From Anaerolinea sp. (lineage in GTDB: Bacteria > Chloroflexota > Anaerolineae > Aggregatilineales > Phototrophicaceae), in contig JACSRG010000272.1 of assembly GCA_014879865.1 (NCBI GenBank), positions 1 to 40,774 of the forward strand: a DNA stretch of 40,774 nt. The letters are read 5' to 3'. The notes beneath the pieces are model-generated. The model was given only the letters and a program-made list of their open reading frames with translations, ran no database searches and was not told the DNA's origin. The position numbers and the translations under genes were made by a program. Shown piece after piece: positions 1-9,223 of this stretch (position 1 is its first letter; every line of letters begins with the position of its first letter).

Positions 1-14
1 TGTAGTCGAGTCGT

Positions 15-773
15 TTGCCCATGCCTTTATTTTATCCCCATGTTGGACGACATTCGACCTCTGGCTTAGCGCTGTTGGCTGCCTATCCCTCCAAACAATC
101 CATGGCTGAAGCTTCGGAAACTGCACTGGCGACGGTGGTACGCAGCGCCAGTCACGGGATACGAGGACTAGCATTTGCGCGCAAGATCCAAGCGTTGGCG
201 CGGGTGTCGGTCGGATTGGACGATCCGTGGTTGGTCACGGGACTGCGCTTGGTTGTCCGCCAAGTGATGAGCCTCGTCGAGACCATTCAGCAGTTGGAAG
301 AAGACATTGAGGTGTTGGTCGAGAGGTGGTTGAGCGAACATCAAGTCCTCCTCAAGCACGAAACTCGGTTAAGACTGGCAGATTTCCCCATCCACAGCGC
401 GCTGTCCGTAGGAACCTTATTGGGCGAACTGGGCTCGCTCGAGCGCTTCCCATCGTTCAAGCAGTTGTTAGGTTACATCGGTTGGTGTCCACAGACACAG
501 GAGAGCGGAACGTTCTCCCATCCACATCCGAAATTGTCCAAACGCGGTAATCGTTTCATCCGGCGCATTCTCTGGTCAATGGCCGTAAATGCTGTTCGCT
601 GGCTCCCGGAGTACCGACACTACTTCCAGCAGCGCGTGGCAGCCGGCAAGAGCAAAATGAACTCGGTCGTCGCCGTCGGACGTAAACCCCTGAGTGTGTT
701 CTGGGCGATCCTCCACAGCGGACAAGCTTATGATCCGCAGCGCTATTTGCATCGCTCCGCCCTTGCCCCTTGA
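15..773 (+). pseudogene. IS110-family transposase, C-terminal part (IS116/IS110/IS902 domain); N-terminal catalytic part not in this frame in the window
   Basis: Translation contains the IS110 C-terminal signature LLGYIGWCPQTQESGTFSHPHPKLSKRGNRFIRRILWSMAVNAVRW. In-frame TAG at 3-5, so the DEDD N-terminal region is missing or frameshifted. Confidence 0.8.
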
Positions 774-785
774 CTTCCACATAGT

Positions 786-1720
786 CATTAAGGCACTGAA
801 GTTGTTCGCGGAGGATGTGCGATGAAGTACGCACTCATCCAGGCGGAGCGCGGCAGCTTGCCCCTCCAGCGAGCATGCCGTGTACTGCACGTCTCCGTGA
901 GCGGGTACTATGCGTGGCAGCAGCGTCGCCAGCCCGCCAAAGCGAAGGACGTAGACGAACGCTTGGTGGCGCACATTCGCCGGTGTTTGCTGACAGCCGG
1001 GGGACGTATGGCAGCCCGCGGGTGACCGCTGCCTTGCGTCAGCAGGGGATGGTGTGCAACCGCAAGCGCGTTGCCCGTCTGATGCGCCAACACGGACTCG
1101 TTGCCAAACACCGTCGTCGGCGACGTGTCAAAACCACCGACAGTCGCCATGCCTTTCCCATCGCCCCGAACCGCTTGCAGCGCGAGTTTAGCGCCGAGCG
1201 TCCCAGTGAGAAGTGGGTGGCAGATTTCACATATATCGACACGGCTGAAGGATGGTTGTATCTTGCGTTGGTGCTCGACATTTTTTCGCGCAAGATTGTG
1301 GGCTGGGCAATGGATGAACACATGGAGTCGGCACTCGTGGAACGGGCGCTCCGTATGGCATTCGCTCAACGGCAGCCAACCAAAGGCGATCTGATGCACC
1401 ATTCCGACCGCGGCAGCCAGTACGCCAGTGCCAGTTACCAGCGGTTGTTGGCGAGTGAAGACGTAACCGTATCCATGAGCGGAACGGGCGACCCGTATGA
1501 TAATGCCTTGATGGAAAGCTGCATTGGCACCCTCAAAACCGAATGTGCGGATCATCGCTTTCCATCCCGGCAAGTGGCACGTACCGAACTGTTTGCTTAT
1601 CTTGAGGGCTGGTACAACCGTCAGCGACTGCACTCAGCACTGGACTATCTTAGTCCTGACCAGTTTGAACAACGCCATTTTCAGGACAAGTTTTTGTTCC
1701 ACTCACCGGGGTAAAGCTCA
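786..1720 (+). mobile_element. IS3-family element copy 1, 5'-truncated at the IS110 junction; right end at 1720 (GGGGTAAAGCTCA)
   Basis: orfA tail (KALKLFAEDVR) and orfB homologous to copy 2. The right end matches the left end of copy 2 as a terminal repeat (22 of 31 positions). Confidence 0.75.
822..1714 (+). pseudogene. IS3-family OrfB transposase (rve integrase core), disrupted by a 1-nt frameshift near 980-985
   Basis: Frame starting at 822 gives MKYALIQAERGSLPLQRAC...VAHIRR, then homology to copy 2 continues in the other frame (VFADSRGTYGSPRV...DFTYIDT...HHSDRGSQYAS...LMESCIGTLKTE). Confidence 0.85.
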
Positions 1721-2314
1721 GCCCCGGTCGGAATGATGCAGCAGGTCGTTGGGTTGGGGTTGTCGTTGTGTCAGCGCCATCCGTAACGCCTGCTCAACCA
1801 ACGCGGTCTCCATGTGATTTTCCATTGCCCAGCCAACGATCTTGCGGGAAAACACATCGAGTACCAGCGCCAGATACAACCACCCGTCGGCTGTATCGAT
1901 GTAGGTGAAGTCTGCCACCCATTTCTCATTCGGACGCTCGGCGCTGAAGTCGCGCTGCAAGCGGTTCGGCGCAATGGGAAACGGATGGCGACTGTTGGTT
2001 GTCTTGACCCGGCGCTGGCGCCGGTGCTTGGCAACCAGGTGATGTTTCCGCATCAAGCGTGCCACACGCTTACGGTTGCACACTACGCCCGCTTGACGCA
2101 GCGCGGCGCTCACCCTCGGACTGCCATACGTTCCTCGGCTCTCGTCGAATACCGCCCGGATCCGGGCGACTAAAGCATCCTCGTCCCCCCGCTCAACGGC
2201 TGCCTGACGACGCTGCTGCCACCCATAATACCCACTCACCGACACGCACAGCGTTCCACACGCTCGCTTCACCGGCAGTTCCCCTCGTTCCGCCTCGATG
2301 AGCGCATATTTCAT
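1718..2314 (-). pseudogene. IS3-family OrfB, truncated (lacks the C-terminal portion with the last catalytic Glu)
   Basis: MKYALIEAERGELPVKRACGTLCVSVSGYYGWQQ...GTYGSPRV...DFTYIDTADGWLYLALVLDVFSRKIVGWA...LLHHSDRG; the GCCCC/TGA junction coincides with 1720/1721. Confidence 0.85.
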
Positions 2315-2673
2315 CGCACATCCTCCGCAAACAACTTGACTGCCTTTTTTAGCAGTTCACGCTCCGCCTTGACTAACTCCAGTTCTCGACGTAACCGACG
2401 GTTTTCCGCTTCCAGTTCATGCTGTTCACTCGGTTTCACTTCGCCTGTTGTTGGATGCAAACGATAGCGCTGTTTCCACTTGTTCAGCAATCCCGGCGTG
2501 ATCCCCAGATCGTCTTCAATTTGGCGCACACTTTTGCCACTCATTTCCAGCAACCGTAGTGCTTCCTGCTTGAAGCTCGTATCGTATTTTCGTTTCTGTG
2601 TCGCCATGCCTAACACTCCCTTTCGTTGAGTATAACGGACATCCGTTTCCTCCACTATTCGGGGTGAAGCTCA
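1721..2673 (-). mobile_element. IS3-family element copy 2, 3'-truncated at the right end of copy 1; left terminal repeat at 2643-2673
   Basis: Left end on minus strand TGAGCTTCACCCCGAATAGTGGA matches the inverted right end of copy 1. OrfB stops abruptly after LLHHSDRG exactly at the copy 1 end. Confidence 0.75.
2311..2607 (-). CDS. IS3-family OrfA (HTH transposase); probable ATG at 2607
   Basis: MATQKRKYDTSFKQEALRLLEMSGKSVRQIEDDLGITPGLLNKWKQRY...ENRRLRRELELVKAERELLKKAVKLFAEDVR; ATGA overlap with orfB. Confidence 0.85.
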   Translation of the reverse strand: MATQKRKYDTSFKQEALRLLEMSGKSVRQIEDDLGITPGLLNKWKQRYRLHPTTGEVKPSEQHELEAENRRLRRELELVKAERELLKKAVKLFAEDVR

Positions 2674-2780
2674 AACAGCGGCGCTTGAGTAAGGATTACG
2701 AATTCTTACCTGAAACGGAGGAAAGTTGGTTGTATCTCACCATGACCCGTCTTATGACCCGGCGTTTAGCTCATGAATAA
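2674..2780 (+). pseudogene. 3' remnant of an IS5-type DDE transposase
   Basis: In-frame RRLSKDYEFLPETEESWLYLTMTRLMTRRLAHE resembles the conserved C-terminus of IS5-type transposases; it starts just outside the IS3 copy 2 end. Confidence 0.6.
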
Positions 2781-2782
2781 GA

Positions 2783-3949
2783 TTACGAACCAGCTTTCCA
2801 GACACTTTTTAGTCCCAAAGTTTGCCAGAAACGTGTTCGGAACTGTTCGTATTGATAGTAATTGTGAGCGCGTAAGCGACCAGCTACTCCATATTGCTCA
2901 GCTACTATAGGACTAGATAGAAGTCTAAGAATGGCAGACGCAACATCTAACGAACTAGTTGGGTTATCGACAAGCAAGCCTGTTTTTTCGTGCTGCACAA
3001 TATACTGTGCAGCATCGATGTGGCTCGCGATACAAGGTTTTCCCCACCTCATCGCTTCTACATAAACCAACCCAAATCCTTCTCCTCGGCTTGGCATTGC
3101 AAATAAATAGCAAGAACTGTATAGGCTCTCTAGTACATCATCTGGGACAAAACCCAGCATGAATATGTGTTCTTGCGTTTCCACAGACTCCGCTTTCGCT
3201 AAGTTGACCAACCGATTCGAATCATCTCCCTCTCCGACCAGCACAAGTTGCGCTTCGGGATATCGTTCTAGAATGTATGGCATCGCCTGAATCAGTACAT
3301 CTTGCCCCTTGTACCGCTCGGAGGATTCCATACGCCCGACCATTAGAATGACACGGTCTCCAAGCAATTGAACTGTTCCGTCGGTAGCTGTAAAAGCCAG
3401 TTCTTGCTGCGTTGCTTGCTCAGGTAGATCAAAGCTTGTTTGTGGTGGAAGCGATAGTGGGACAACGTCAATCTTTAAACTCGGGTATGCCCTCAACAAT
3501 TGCTGTCTGGCGTATTCTGAGGCATGGATTCGCCACGCATTATATAATCCCAAGCGACCTTGAAAATCTGGGTAAGGTGGCATTACTTCAATTAAATGTA
3601 CTCTAACCACATAACGGATTAGGCGCATCCATGCAAGTGGTGCGAGTACGGATGCAAGGTTGACATGATCGCAAAAAACGAGCGCGTACTTCTTCTTTAG
3701 CAATGCTCCCCATACTTTGAGTACAAAGTTGAACTTGCTGTTCTGGGTAGATGTATAATCCACTCTCTCAAACTGTTGATACTTCTCTCCCGAATCGATG
3801 GGTTCATTGAAAGCAACAATATCTATCTGATAACCGGCATCATGAAGCGCGTGTATAGCCAAACGGTTAGATGCAGCAATTCCTCCACCGAAATTAAACG
3901 CACCAGTAATGACCATCAGGCATCGTTTTTCTCTTGGTTGTGTCAGCAT
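2783..3949 (-). CDS. Glycosyltransferase family 4
   Basis: GxxN/GG N-terminal motif (GAFNFGGGIAASNRLAIHAL), VGRMESSERYKGQDVLIQAM, PSRGEGFGLVYVEAMRWGKPCIAS. Confidence 0.9.
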   Translation of the reverse strand: MLTQPREKRCLMVITGAFNFGGGIAASNRLAIHALHDAGYQIDIVAFNEPIDSGEKYQQFERVDYTSTQNSKFNFVLKVWGALLKKKYALVFCDHVNLASVLAPLAWMRLIRYVVRVHLIEVMPPYPDFQGRLGLYNAWRIHASEYARQQLLRAYPSLKIDVVPLSLPPQTSFDLPEQATQQELAFTATDGTVQLLGDRVILMVGRMESSERYKGQDVLIQAMPYILERYPEAQLVLVGEGDDSNRLVNLAKAESVETQEHIFMLGFVPDDVLESLYSSCYLFAMPSRGEGFGLVYVEAMRWGKPCIASHIDAAQYIVQHEKTGLLVDNPTSSLDVASAILRLLSSPIVAEQYGVAGRLRAHNYYQYEQFRTRFWQTLGLKSVWKAGS

Positions 3950-4032
3950 ATCGTTGATAAGACCTTATTTTGGGTAAGGGTAAATTCTGTGCTACTCTAC
4001 CATGAGTCAGATTGGTAGTGGTAGTCGCTTGA

Positions 4033-5199
4033 ATGCCGTCCAAACCCAAGATTCTAATTCTGGTCAATCATTATCTACCCGGATTCCATTATGGAGGACC
4101 TACTCGCTCCATCGTCAATCTGATTGAATGGCTAGGAGATGACTTTGATTTTTTCATCCTCACAAAGGATCGCGATCTAAACAGCAACGTCCCCTACCTC
4201 ACCATTAGCTATGGAAAATGGAATGCTGTGGGAAAAGCACACGTGCGCTACCTAACCCCGCAAGAACAGCAGCTAACGAACCTAGCGCGAATATACCGCC
4301 AAATCGACTATGACAGTCTTTACCTCAACGTTGTCTTTTCAGCGCTCACGATCGAAACACTATCTCTATACCGTACCGGTTTGTTGCCTAGAAAACCCGT
4401 CATCCTTGCTTCACGAGGCACCTTGAATCCTTCAGCACTTAATCTGAAGTCCCGCAAAAAGAGTTTTTTTCTTGATCTCGCACGCAAAACTGGTCTCTAC
4501 AAAAACCTTGTCTGGCACGCAACCAGCCCCGAAGAAGTTATAGAAATCCAGAATGTATTTGGCAGCAAGATAGCAAACCAAGTTTACTGTGTGGAAAATC
4601 TCCCCTCTCCTATTCCACAACTCGCTACTAGGGTTTCTGTCAACAAAATACCGGGAACTGCTCGCATTGTGTATCTATCCCGAATTGATCCGAAAAAGAA
4701 CTTACACTTTGCACTTGAGTGCTTAAGCCAGATAGAAAAAGACGTGGAGTTCGATATCTATGGACCGATCAAAGACGAAAAATACTGGCAAGAGTGCCAG
4801 CTCGCTATTCAAGCTTTACCATCCAATATCCGAGTAAATTACATGGGCGCGGTAGATTTGGATGCTGTAGCTGATGTGTTGCAACAGTATCACCTTTTCT
4901 TTCTGCCTACACTCAACGAGAATTTTGGACACACGATCCTCGAAGCGTTGTGCGCCGGGTGTCCTATCTTGATTAGCGATAGAACACCATGGAAAACAAA
5001 CAAGGTTCAATCCATTGGTTGGGTGTCACCTTTGGAGAAACCGGAATTATTTGTAAACTCAATATGTGAACTGATCGATATGGATACAGAAGCATTTGCT
5101 GCATTATCCGAGAACGCGCGTGATTTTGGACGCAACTACATAAACTCCTCAACTTCGGTTGAGGATATGCGCAAATTCTTACACGATGTTTCAATGTAA
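4033..5199 (+). CDS. Glycosyltransferase family 4
   Basis: NHYLPGFHYGGPTRSIVNLIEWL, YLSRIDPKKNLHFALECL, FLPTLNENFGHTILEALCAGCPILISD. Confidence 0.9.
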   Translation: MPSKPKILILVNHYLPGFHYGGPTRSIVNLIEWLGDDFDFFILTKDRDLNSNVPYLTISYGKWNAVGKAHVRYLTPQEQQLTNLARIYRQIDYDSLYLNVVFSALTIETLSLYRTGLLPRKPVILASRGTLNPSALNLKSRKKSFFLDLARKTGLYKNLVWHATSPEEVIEIQNVFGSKIANQVYCVENLPSPIPQLATRVSVNKIPGTARIVYLSRIDPKKNLHFALECLSQIEKDVEFDIYGPIKDEKYWQECQLAIQALPSNIRVNYMGAVDLDAVADVLQQYHLFFLPTLNENFGHTILEALCAGCPILISDRTPWKTNKVQSIGWVSPLEKPELFVNSICELIDMDTEAFAALSENARDFGRNYINSSTSVEDMRKFLHDVSM

Positions 5200-5236
5200 T
5201 TTCTGATTCTTCGCGACAAACACGAAGGAAAATTGA

Positions 5237-6988
5237 ATGGCAGTCATTCTGGGCATCAATACCCATCATGCGGGTTCTTCCGCCGCGTTGGTGATCGACG
5301 GCATCCCCGTCGCGGCAATTGGCGAAGAACGCCTTAATCGCGTCAAATACTACGCTGGCTTCCCAACCATGAGCATCCCTAAGGTGATGGAAATCGGCGG
5401 CGTGACCTTCAAAGACATTGATTACGTTGCTATCGGGCGCGATGCCAGCGCGAACATGAGCAAGAAGCTGGAATTCGTCCTGCGCAATCCGACCAAGCTG
5501 CTGAATCTGTTGAAAATCCGCGCTGCCCGCGAAGCCCTCGGCGACCTCAAGACCCTGCTGGTTACTGAATGCGGTGCTAATCCCGCCGATCTGCGCTTTG
5601 AGCAGGTCAACGTCGAGCATCACCTCGCGCACGTCGCCAGCGCCTACTTCATCTCCCCATGGGACTACGCCGCCGGGTTCAGCATCGACGGTTCCGGCGA
5701 TTTCGTCACCTGCATGCTGACCGAATGCGTCGGGCAGGAAATCAAGGTCAAGCAGCGCGTGTACGTCCCGCAGTCGCTTGGATCGCTCTACACGATGATT
5801 TGCCAGTTCATCGGCTACGGCAAATATGGCGATGAAGGCAAGGTCATGGGACTCGCGCCCTACGGCGAAGACGCCTATGCCGACACCTTCAAGGACATGA
5901 TCAGCATCACCGAAGATGCCTTTGAACTCAATCCGAAGTACTTCATGCCCTTCGGCTCCAATCAGGGCGTGGAGATGAACGACAAGGGTGAGATGGTCAT
6001 CTTGCAGCACTACTCTGACCTGATGGTCGAGTTGTTCGGCAAGCCGCGCGAACCCTACACGGAAATCACCAAGCGCGACATGGACTTGGCACACAGCCTG
6101 CAAGCGCGCTTTGAAGAAGTCTACATGCACATGCTGAATGTGCTGTACAAGCAAGTGCCGACCGATAAGATCGCGATGGCGGGCGGCGTCGTGCTGAACA
6201 GCGTCGCCAATGGCAAGATGTTCGATCACACGCCCTTCCGTGAGACCTGTATCCAGCCCGCCGCCGGGGATGAAGGCTTGTCGCTCGGCGCGGCACTCTA
6301 CGTCAGCCAGTCGGTGCTGCACGAAAAAGAACGCTTCGTCATGAAGAATGCCTTCATGGGACCCGAATACAGCGCCGCCGAGATGCGTACCGCGCTCGAC
6401 AAGTGCAAGGTCGAGTACCGCGAACTCTCGCGCGAAGAGTTATTGAGCGCGACGTCCGACGAAATCGAAGCGGGTAATGTCATCGGTTGGTTTCAGGGGC
6501 GCATGGAATGGGGTCCCCGCGCGCTTGGCAACCGCTCGATCCTCGCCCATCCCGGTCGCGCTGACATGAAAGACGTGCTCAATGCCCGCATCAAGCGGCG
6601 TGAGTGGTTCCGCCCGTTCGCACCCGTCGTCCTCGCCGAGCGCCAGAACGAGATCTTCGACTATCACCACCCATCGCCTTACATGCTGCACGTCTACAAA
6701 ATTAAGCCGGAATGGTTCGAGCGCCTAACCGCCGTCCGCCACGTCGATGACACCGGACGCCTACAATCCGTCTCACGTGACGAGAATCCGCTCTATTACG
6801 ATCTGGTCAAGACCTTCGGCGAACGCACGGGTATTCCTGTGCTGATCAACACCAGCTTCAACGAGAACGAGCCCATAATCTGCAACCCGGATGAGGCGGT
6901 GGACTGCTATCTGCGCACGAAAATGGATGTGCTGGTGCTGGGGAACTTCTTCTGCAAGAAAACTGCAGACGCTGAAGCAGGCAGTTAA
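5237..6988 (+). CDS. Carbamoyltransferase, NodU/CmcH family
   Basis: LGINTHHAGSSAALVIDG, VEHHLAHVASAYF, GRMEWGPRALGNRSILAHPGRADM, REWFRPFAPVV, LINTSFNENEPIICNP. Confidence 0.95.
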   Translation: MAVILGINTHHAGSSAALVIDGIPVAAIGEERLNRVKYYAGFPTMSIPKVMEIGGVTFKDIDYVAIGRDASANMSKKLEFVLRNPTKLLNLLKIRAAREALGDLKTLLVTECGANPADLRFEQVNVEHHLAHVASAYFISPWDYAAGFSIDGSGDFVTCMLTECVGQEIKVKQRVYVPQSLGSLYTMICQFIGYGKYGDEGKVMGLAPYGEDAYADTFKDMISITEDAFELNPKYFMPFGSNQGVEMNDKGEMVILQHYSDLMVELFGKPREPYTEITKRDMDLAHSLQARFEEVYMHMLNVLYKQVPTDKIAMAGGVVLNSVANGKMFDHTPFRETCIQPAAGDEGLSLGAALYVSQSVLHEKERFVMKNAFMGPEYSAAEMRTALDKCKVEYRELSREELLSATSDEIEAGNVIGWFQGRMEWGPRALGNRSILAHPGRADMKDVLNARIKRREWFRPFAPVVLAERQNEIFDYHHPSPYMLHVYKIKPEWFERLTAVRHVDDTGRLQSVSRDENPLYYDLVKTFGERTGIPVLINTSFNENEPIICNPDEAVDCYLRTKMDVLVLGNFFCKKTADAEAGS

Positions 6989-6993
6989 GCTGG

Positions 6994-8244
6994 ATGGCGC
7001 GTATTCTCGTTCATACGCTCGTCTTCGCGCCCGACGGAGTCTCGACCTCGCAGATTGTCTCGGAGCTAGCGCACGATCTTCACGACTATGGACACCAAGT
7101 CGTCGTGCTGACCACCCAGCCTCATTACAACCGCGACCTCGATGCCGAAGCGCAGCAACCGCTCCAGCGCCGTTTGTTCGGCATGTACTACACCAGCCAG
7201 TATCACGGCATCCGGGTGATCCATACCCGGATGCGGCGCAAAGCGGATCGCGTCAGCGGGCGTTTCAGCGACTACCTGATTTTCCATGCCCTCAGTCTGA
7301 TTCTTGCCGCCTTCCTTATCGGGCGGCAGGACGCCGTGCTGTCCGTCTCCCCTCCTCTCACCATCGGCGTGATCGGCTGGCTGCTGACGCTGATCAAAGG
7401 CGGCAAAGCGATCTACAACGTGCAGGAGATTTATCCCGCCGTGATGGTGCAAACGGGAATGCTCACCGAAGAATCACGGCTCTACCCGATCCTCAAGCGC
7501 ATCGAACGGTTTGTGTATCGCACCTCGCAGGTCATCGTCCCGATTTCCGACGGGTTCAAAGCGACCATCATCGCGGAAGGCATTGCGCCGGGCAAGGTAG
7601 TCACGATCCCGAACTTCGTAGATACCGAATTTATCTGCCCGCAGCCCAAAGACAACGAACTTTCCCGTGAGCTGAAGCTTGTGGACAAATACGTTGTCCT
7701 CTATGCGGGGAACATCGGGATCACGCAGAGCTTTGATATGATCATCGAGGTCATGGGACGCCTCGCCGACCATCCACACATCCACTTCTTGATTGTGGGT
7801 GATGGTGCCCGGCGCGCCCAGCTCGAAGCCCTGATCGGTGAGAAACGTTTCCCCAATGTAACCATGCTGCCCTACCAACCGCGTCATGTTGTGCCAAATA
7901 TCTACGCGACCGGTGATCTCCATCTTGTCCCTCTGATGGCTGGCACGGCGCGCACGACCATCCCGTCAAAAATTTATACAATCATGGCGAGTGGTCGCCC
8001 TGCCCTCGTCTCCGTTGATCACGACTCCGAACTCGTCTCGGTCGTGCAATCCGCGAATTGCGGTTTGGCAACGCCGCCCGATAACGCCGACGCCCTAGAA
8101 GCTGCCATCCTCCATGCCTATGCCGAACGCGAGGCATTCCAGCAGTACGGGGCAAACGGACGCCGCTACATCGAACAGCACTACTCGCGCAAAGCAGTCA
8201 GCGCACAGTATGATCGCCTCATTCGCCAACTAAACAACGGATAA
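6994..8244 (+). CDS. Glycosyltransferase family 4 (WbuB/WcaI-like)
   Basis: VVLTTQPHYNRDLDAE, YVVLYAGNIGITQSFDMIIEVM, PSKIYTIMASGRPALVSVD. Confidence 0.9.
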   Translation: MARILVHTLVFAPDGVSTSQIVSELAHDLHDYGHQVVVLTTQPHYNRDLDAEAQQPLQRRLFGMYYTSQYHGIRVIHTRMRRKADRVSGRFSDYLIFHALSLILAAFLIGRQDAVLSVSPPLTIGVIGWLLTLIKGGKAIYNVQEIYPAVMVQTGMLTEESRLYPILKRIERFVYRTSQVIVPISDGFKATIIAEGIAPGKVVTIPNFVDTEFICPQPKDNELSRELKLVDKYVVLYAGNIGITQSFDMIIEVMGRLADHPHIHFLIVGDGARRAQLEALIGEKRFPNVTMLPYQPRHVVPNIYATGDLHLVPLMAGTARTTIPSKIYTIMASGRPALVSVDHDSELVSVVQSANCGLATPPDNADALEAAILHAYAEREAFQQYGANGRRYIEQHYSRKAVSAQYDRLIRQLNNG

Positions 8245-8248
8245 TCTC

Positions 8249-9223
8249 ATGGGTGATCAACTAGCCCTCGTCACCGGTGCGACTGGCGCAATCGGTCCGC
8301 GCTTGGTCGCTGAACTCATTCAACAGGGCTGGCAGGTGCGCGTACTCAGCCGCCAACGCCCGACAAAACCACTGTTCCCGGATGGGGTCGAGTTCATTCC
8401 CGGCGACATCGGTGACCGCGAAATTGTGCGTGCTGCCGTCGCTGATGCACAACTCGTTTTTCACCTCGCCGCCCTGCTCCACGTGACCAATCCGCCGCCG
8501 GAACTGCGTGCTGAGTACGAGCGCGTGAACGTCGATGCAACCCGGATCGTCGCTCAAGAAGCCGCTAGTGCTAGCGTCCAGCGCATGATTTACTTCAGCA
8601 CCGTGAAGGTGTATGGGGTTCAGCAGGCGCAGCCGGTAACTGAGGATAATGCCCTCGATCCTAAAACTGACTATGCGAAATCTAAATTAAGTGGGGAACG
8701 TGCAGCCCTCGATCACATGGAGACGACGATCTTGCGCCTCTCGCCCATTTATGGCGCACGGTTGCGCGGTTCGTGGCGGTATCTGGTCACCGGGATTAAT
8801 AAGGGGTTGTTTTTGCCCGTTGGCAGCCTCAAGAACACACGCAGCTTGACCCATGTGGATGATGCGTCAAAAGCCGCCCTGCTCGTCGCTAATAGCCCTT
8901 CCTGCGCGAATCAGGCTTATAACCTCGTCGCCCATGATTCGGTCAATATGGAAGCCATCCTCGACGCAATCTACGCCGCTTTCGGCAAGCGCCGCCCGCG
9001 CATTGGTATCCCTGCTCCGCTCGTTCATGGGGGCGTAGGGCTAGCGGAAATCGGCTTAGGCTTGATCGGCAAGCGTTCTCCACTCACCCGTGAGAGCATC
9101 GGACAGTTGACGCAGAGCGAAACCTACAGCGGCGCGAAGCTGCGGGCGCTTGGGTTCCAACCACAGGTATCGCTGGCAGAAGGCTGGCAGCAAACCGTCA
9201 AGGCAATCCTCGCCGAGACTTAG
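8249..9223 (+). CDS. NAD-dependent epimerase/dehydratase (extended SDR)
   Basis: LVTGATGAIGPRLVAELIQQGWQVRVLSR; YAKSKLSGERA catalytic YxxxK; R-x-x-PIYG motif. Confidence 0.9.
   Translation: MGDQLALVTGATGAIGPRLVAELIQQGWQVRVLSRQRPTKPLFPDGVEFIPGDIGDREIVRAAVADAQLVFHLAALLHVTNPPPELRAEYERVNVDATRIVAQEAASASVQRMIYFSTVKVYGVQQAQPVTEDNALDPKTDYAKSKLSGERAALDHMETTILRLSPIYGARLRGSWRYLVTGINKGLFLPVGSLKNTRSLTHVDDASKAALLVANSPSCANQAYNLVAHDSVNMEAILDAIYAAFGKRRPRIGIPAPLVHGGVGLAEIGLGLIGKRSPLTRESIGQLTQSETYSGAKLRALGFQPQVSLAEGWQQTVKAILAET

Noticed and set aside
908-1633. 241-aa minus-strand ORF inside IS3 copy 1
   Set aside because: Antisense to transposase orfB; no recognisable domain.
4973-6322. 449-aa minus-strand ORF antisense to the carbamoyltransferase
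   Set aside because: Shadow ORF of a GC-rich gene; low-complexity Asp/Val/His-rich translation without domain motifs, while the plus strand has clear NodU motifs.
6891-7670. 259-aa plus-strand ORF overlapping the carbamoyltransferase end and GT4 start
   Set aside because: Arg/Ala/Ser-rich out-of-frame translation; the overlapping real genes have family motifs.
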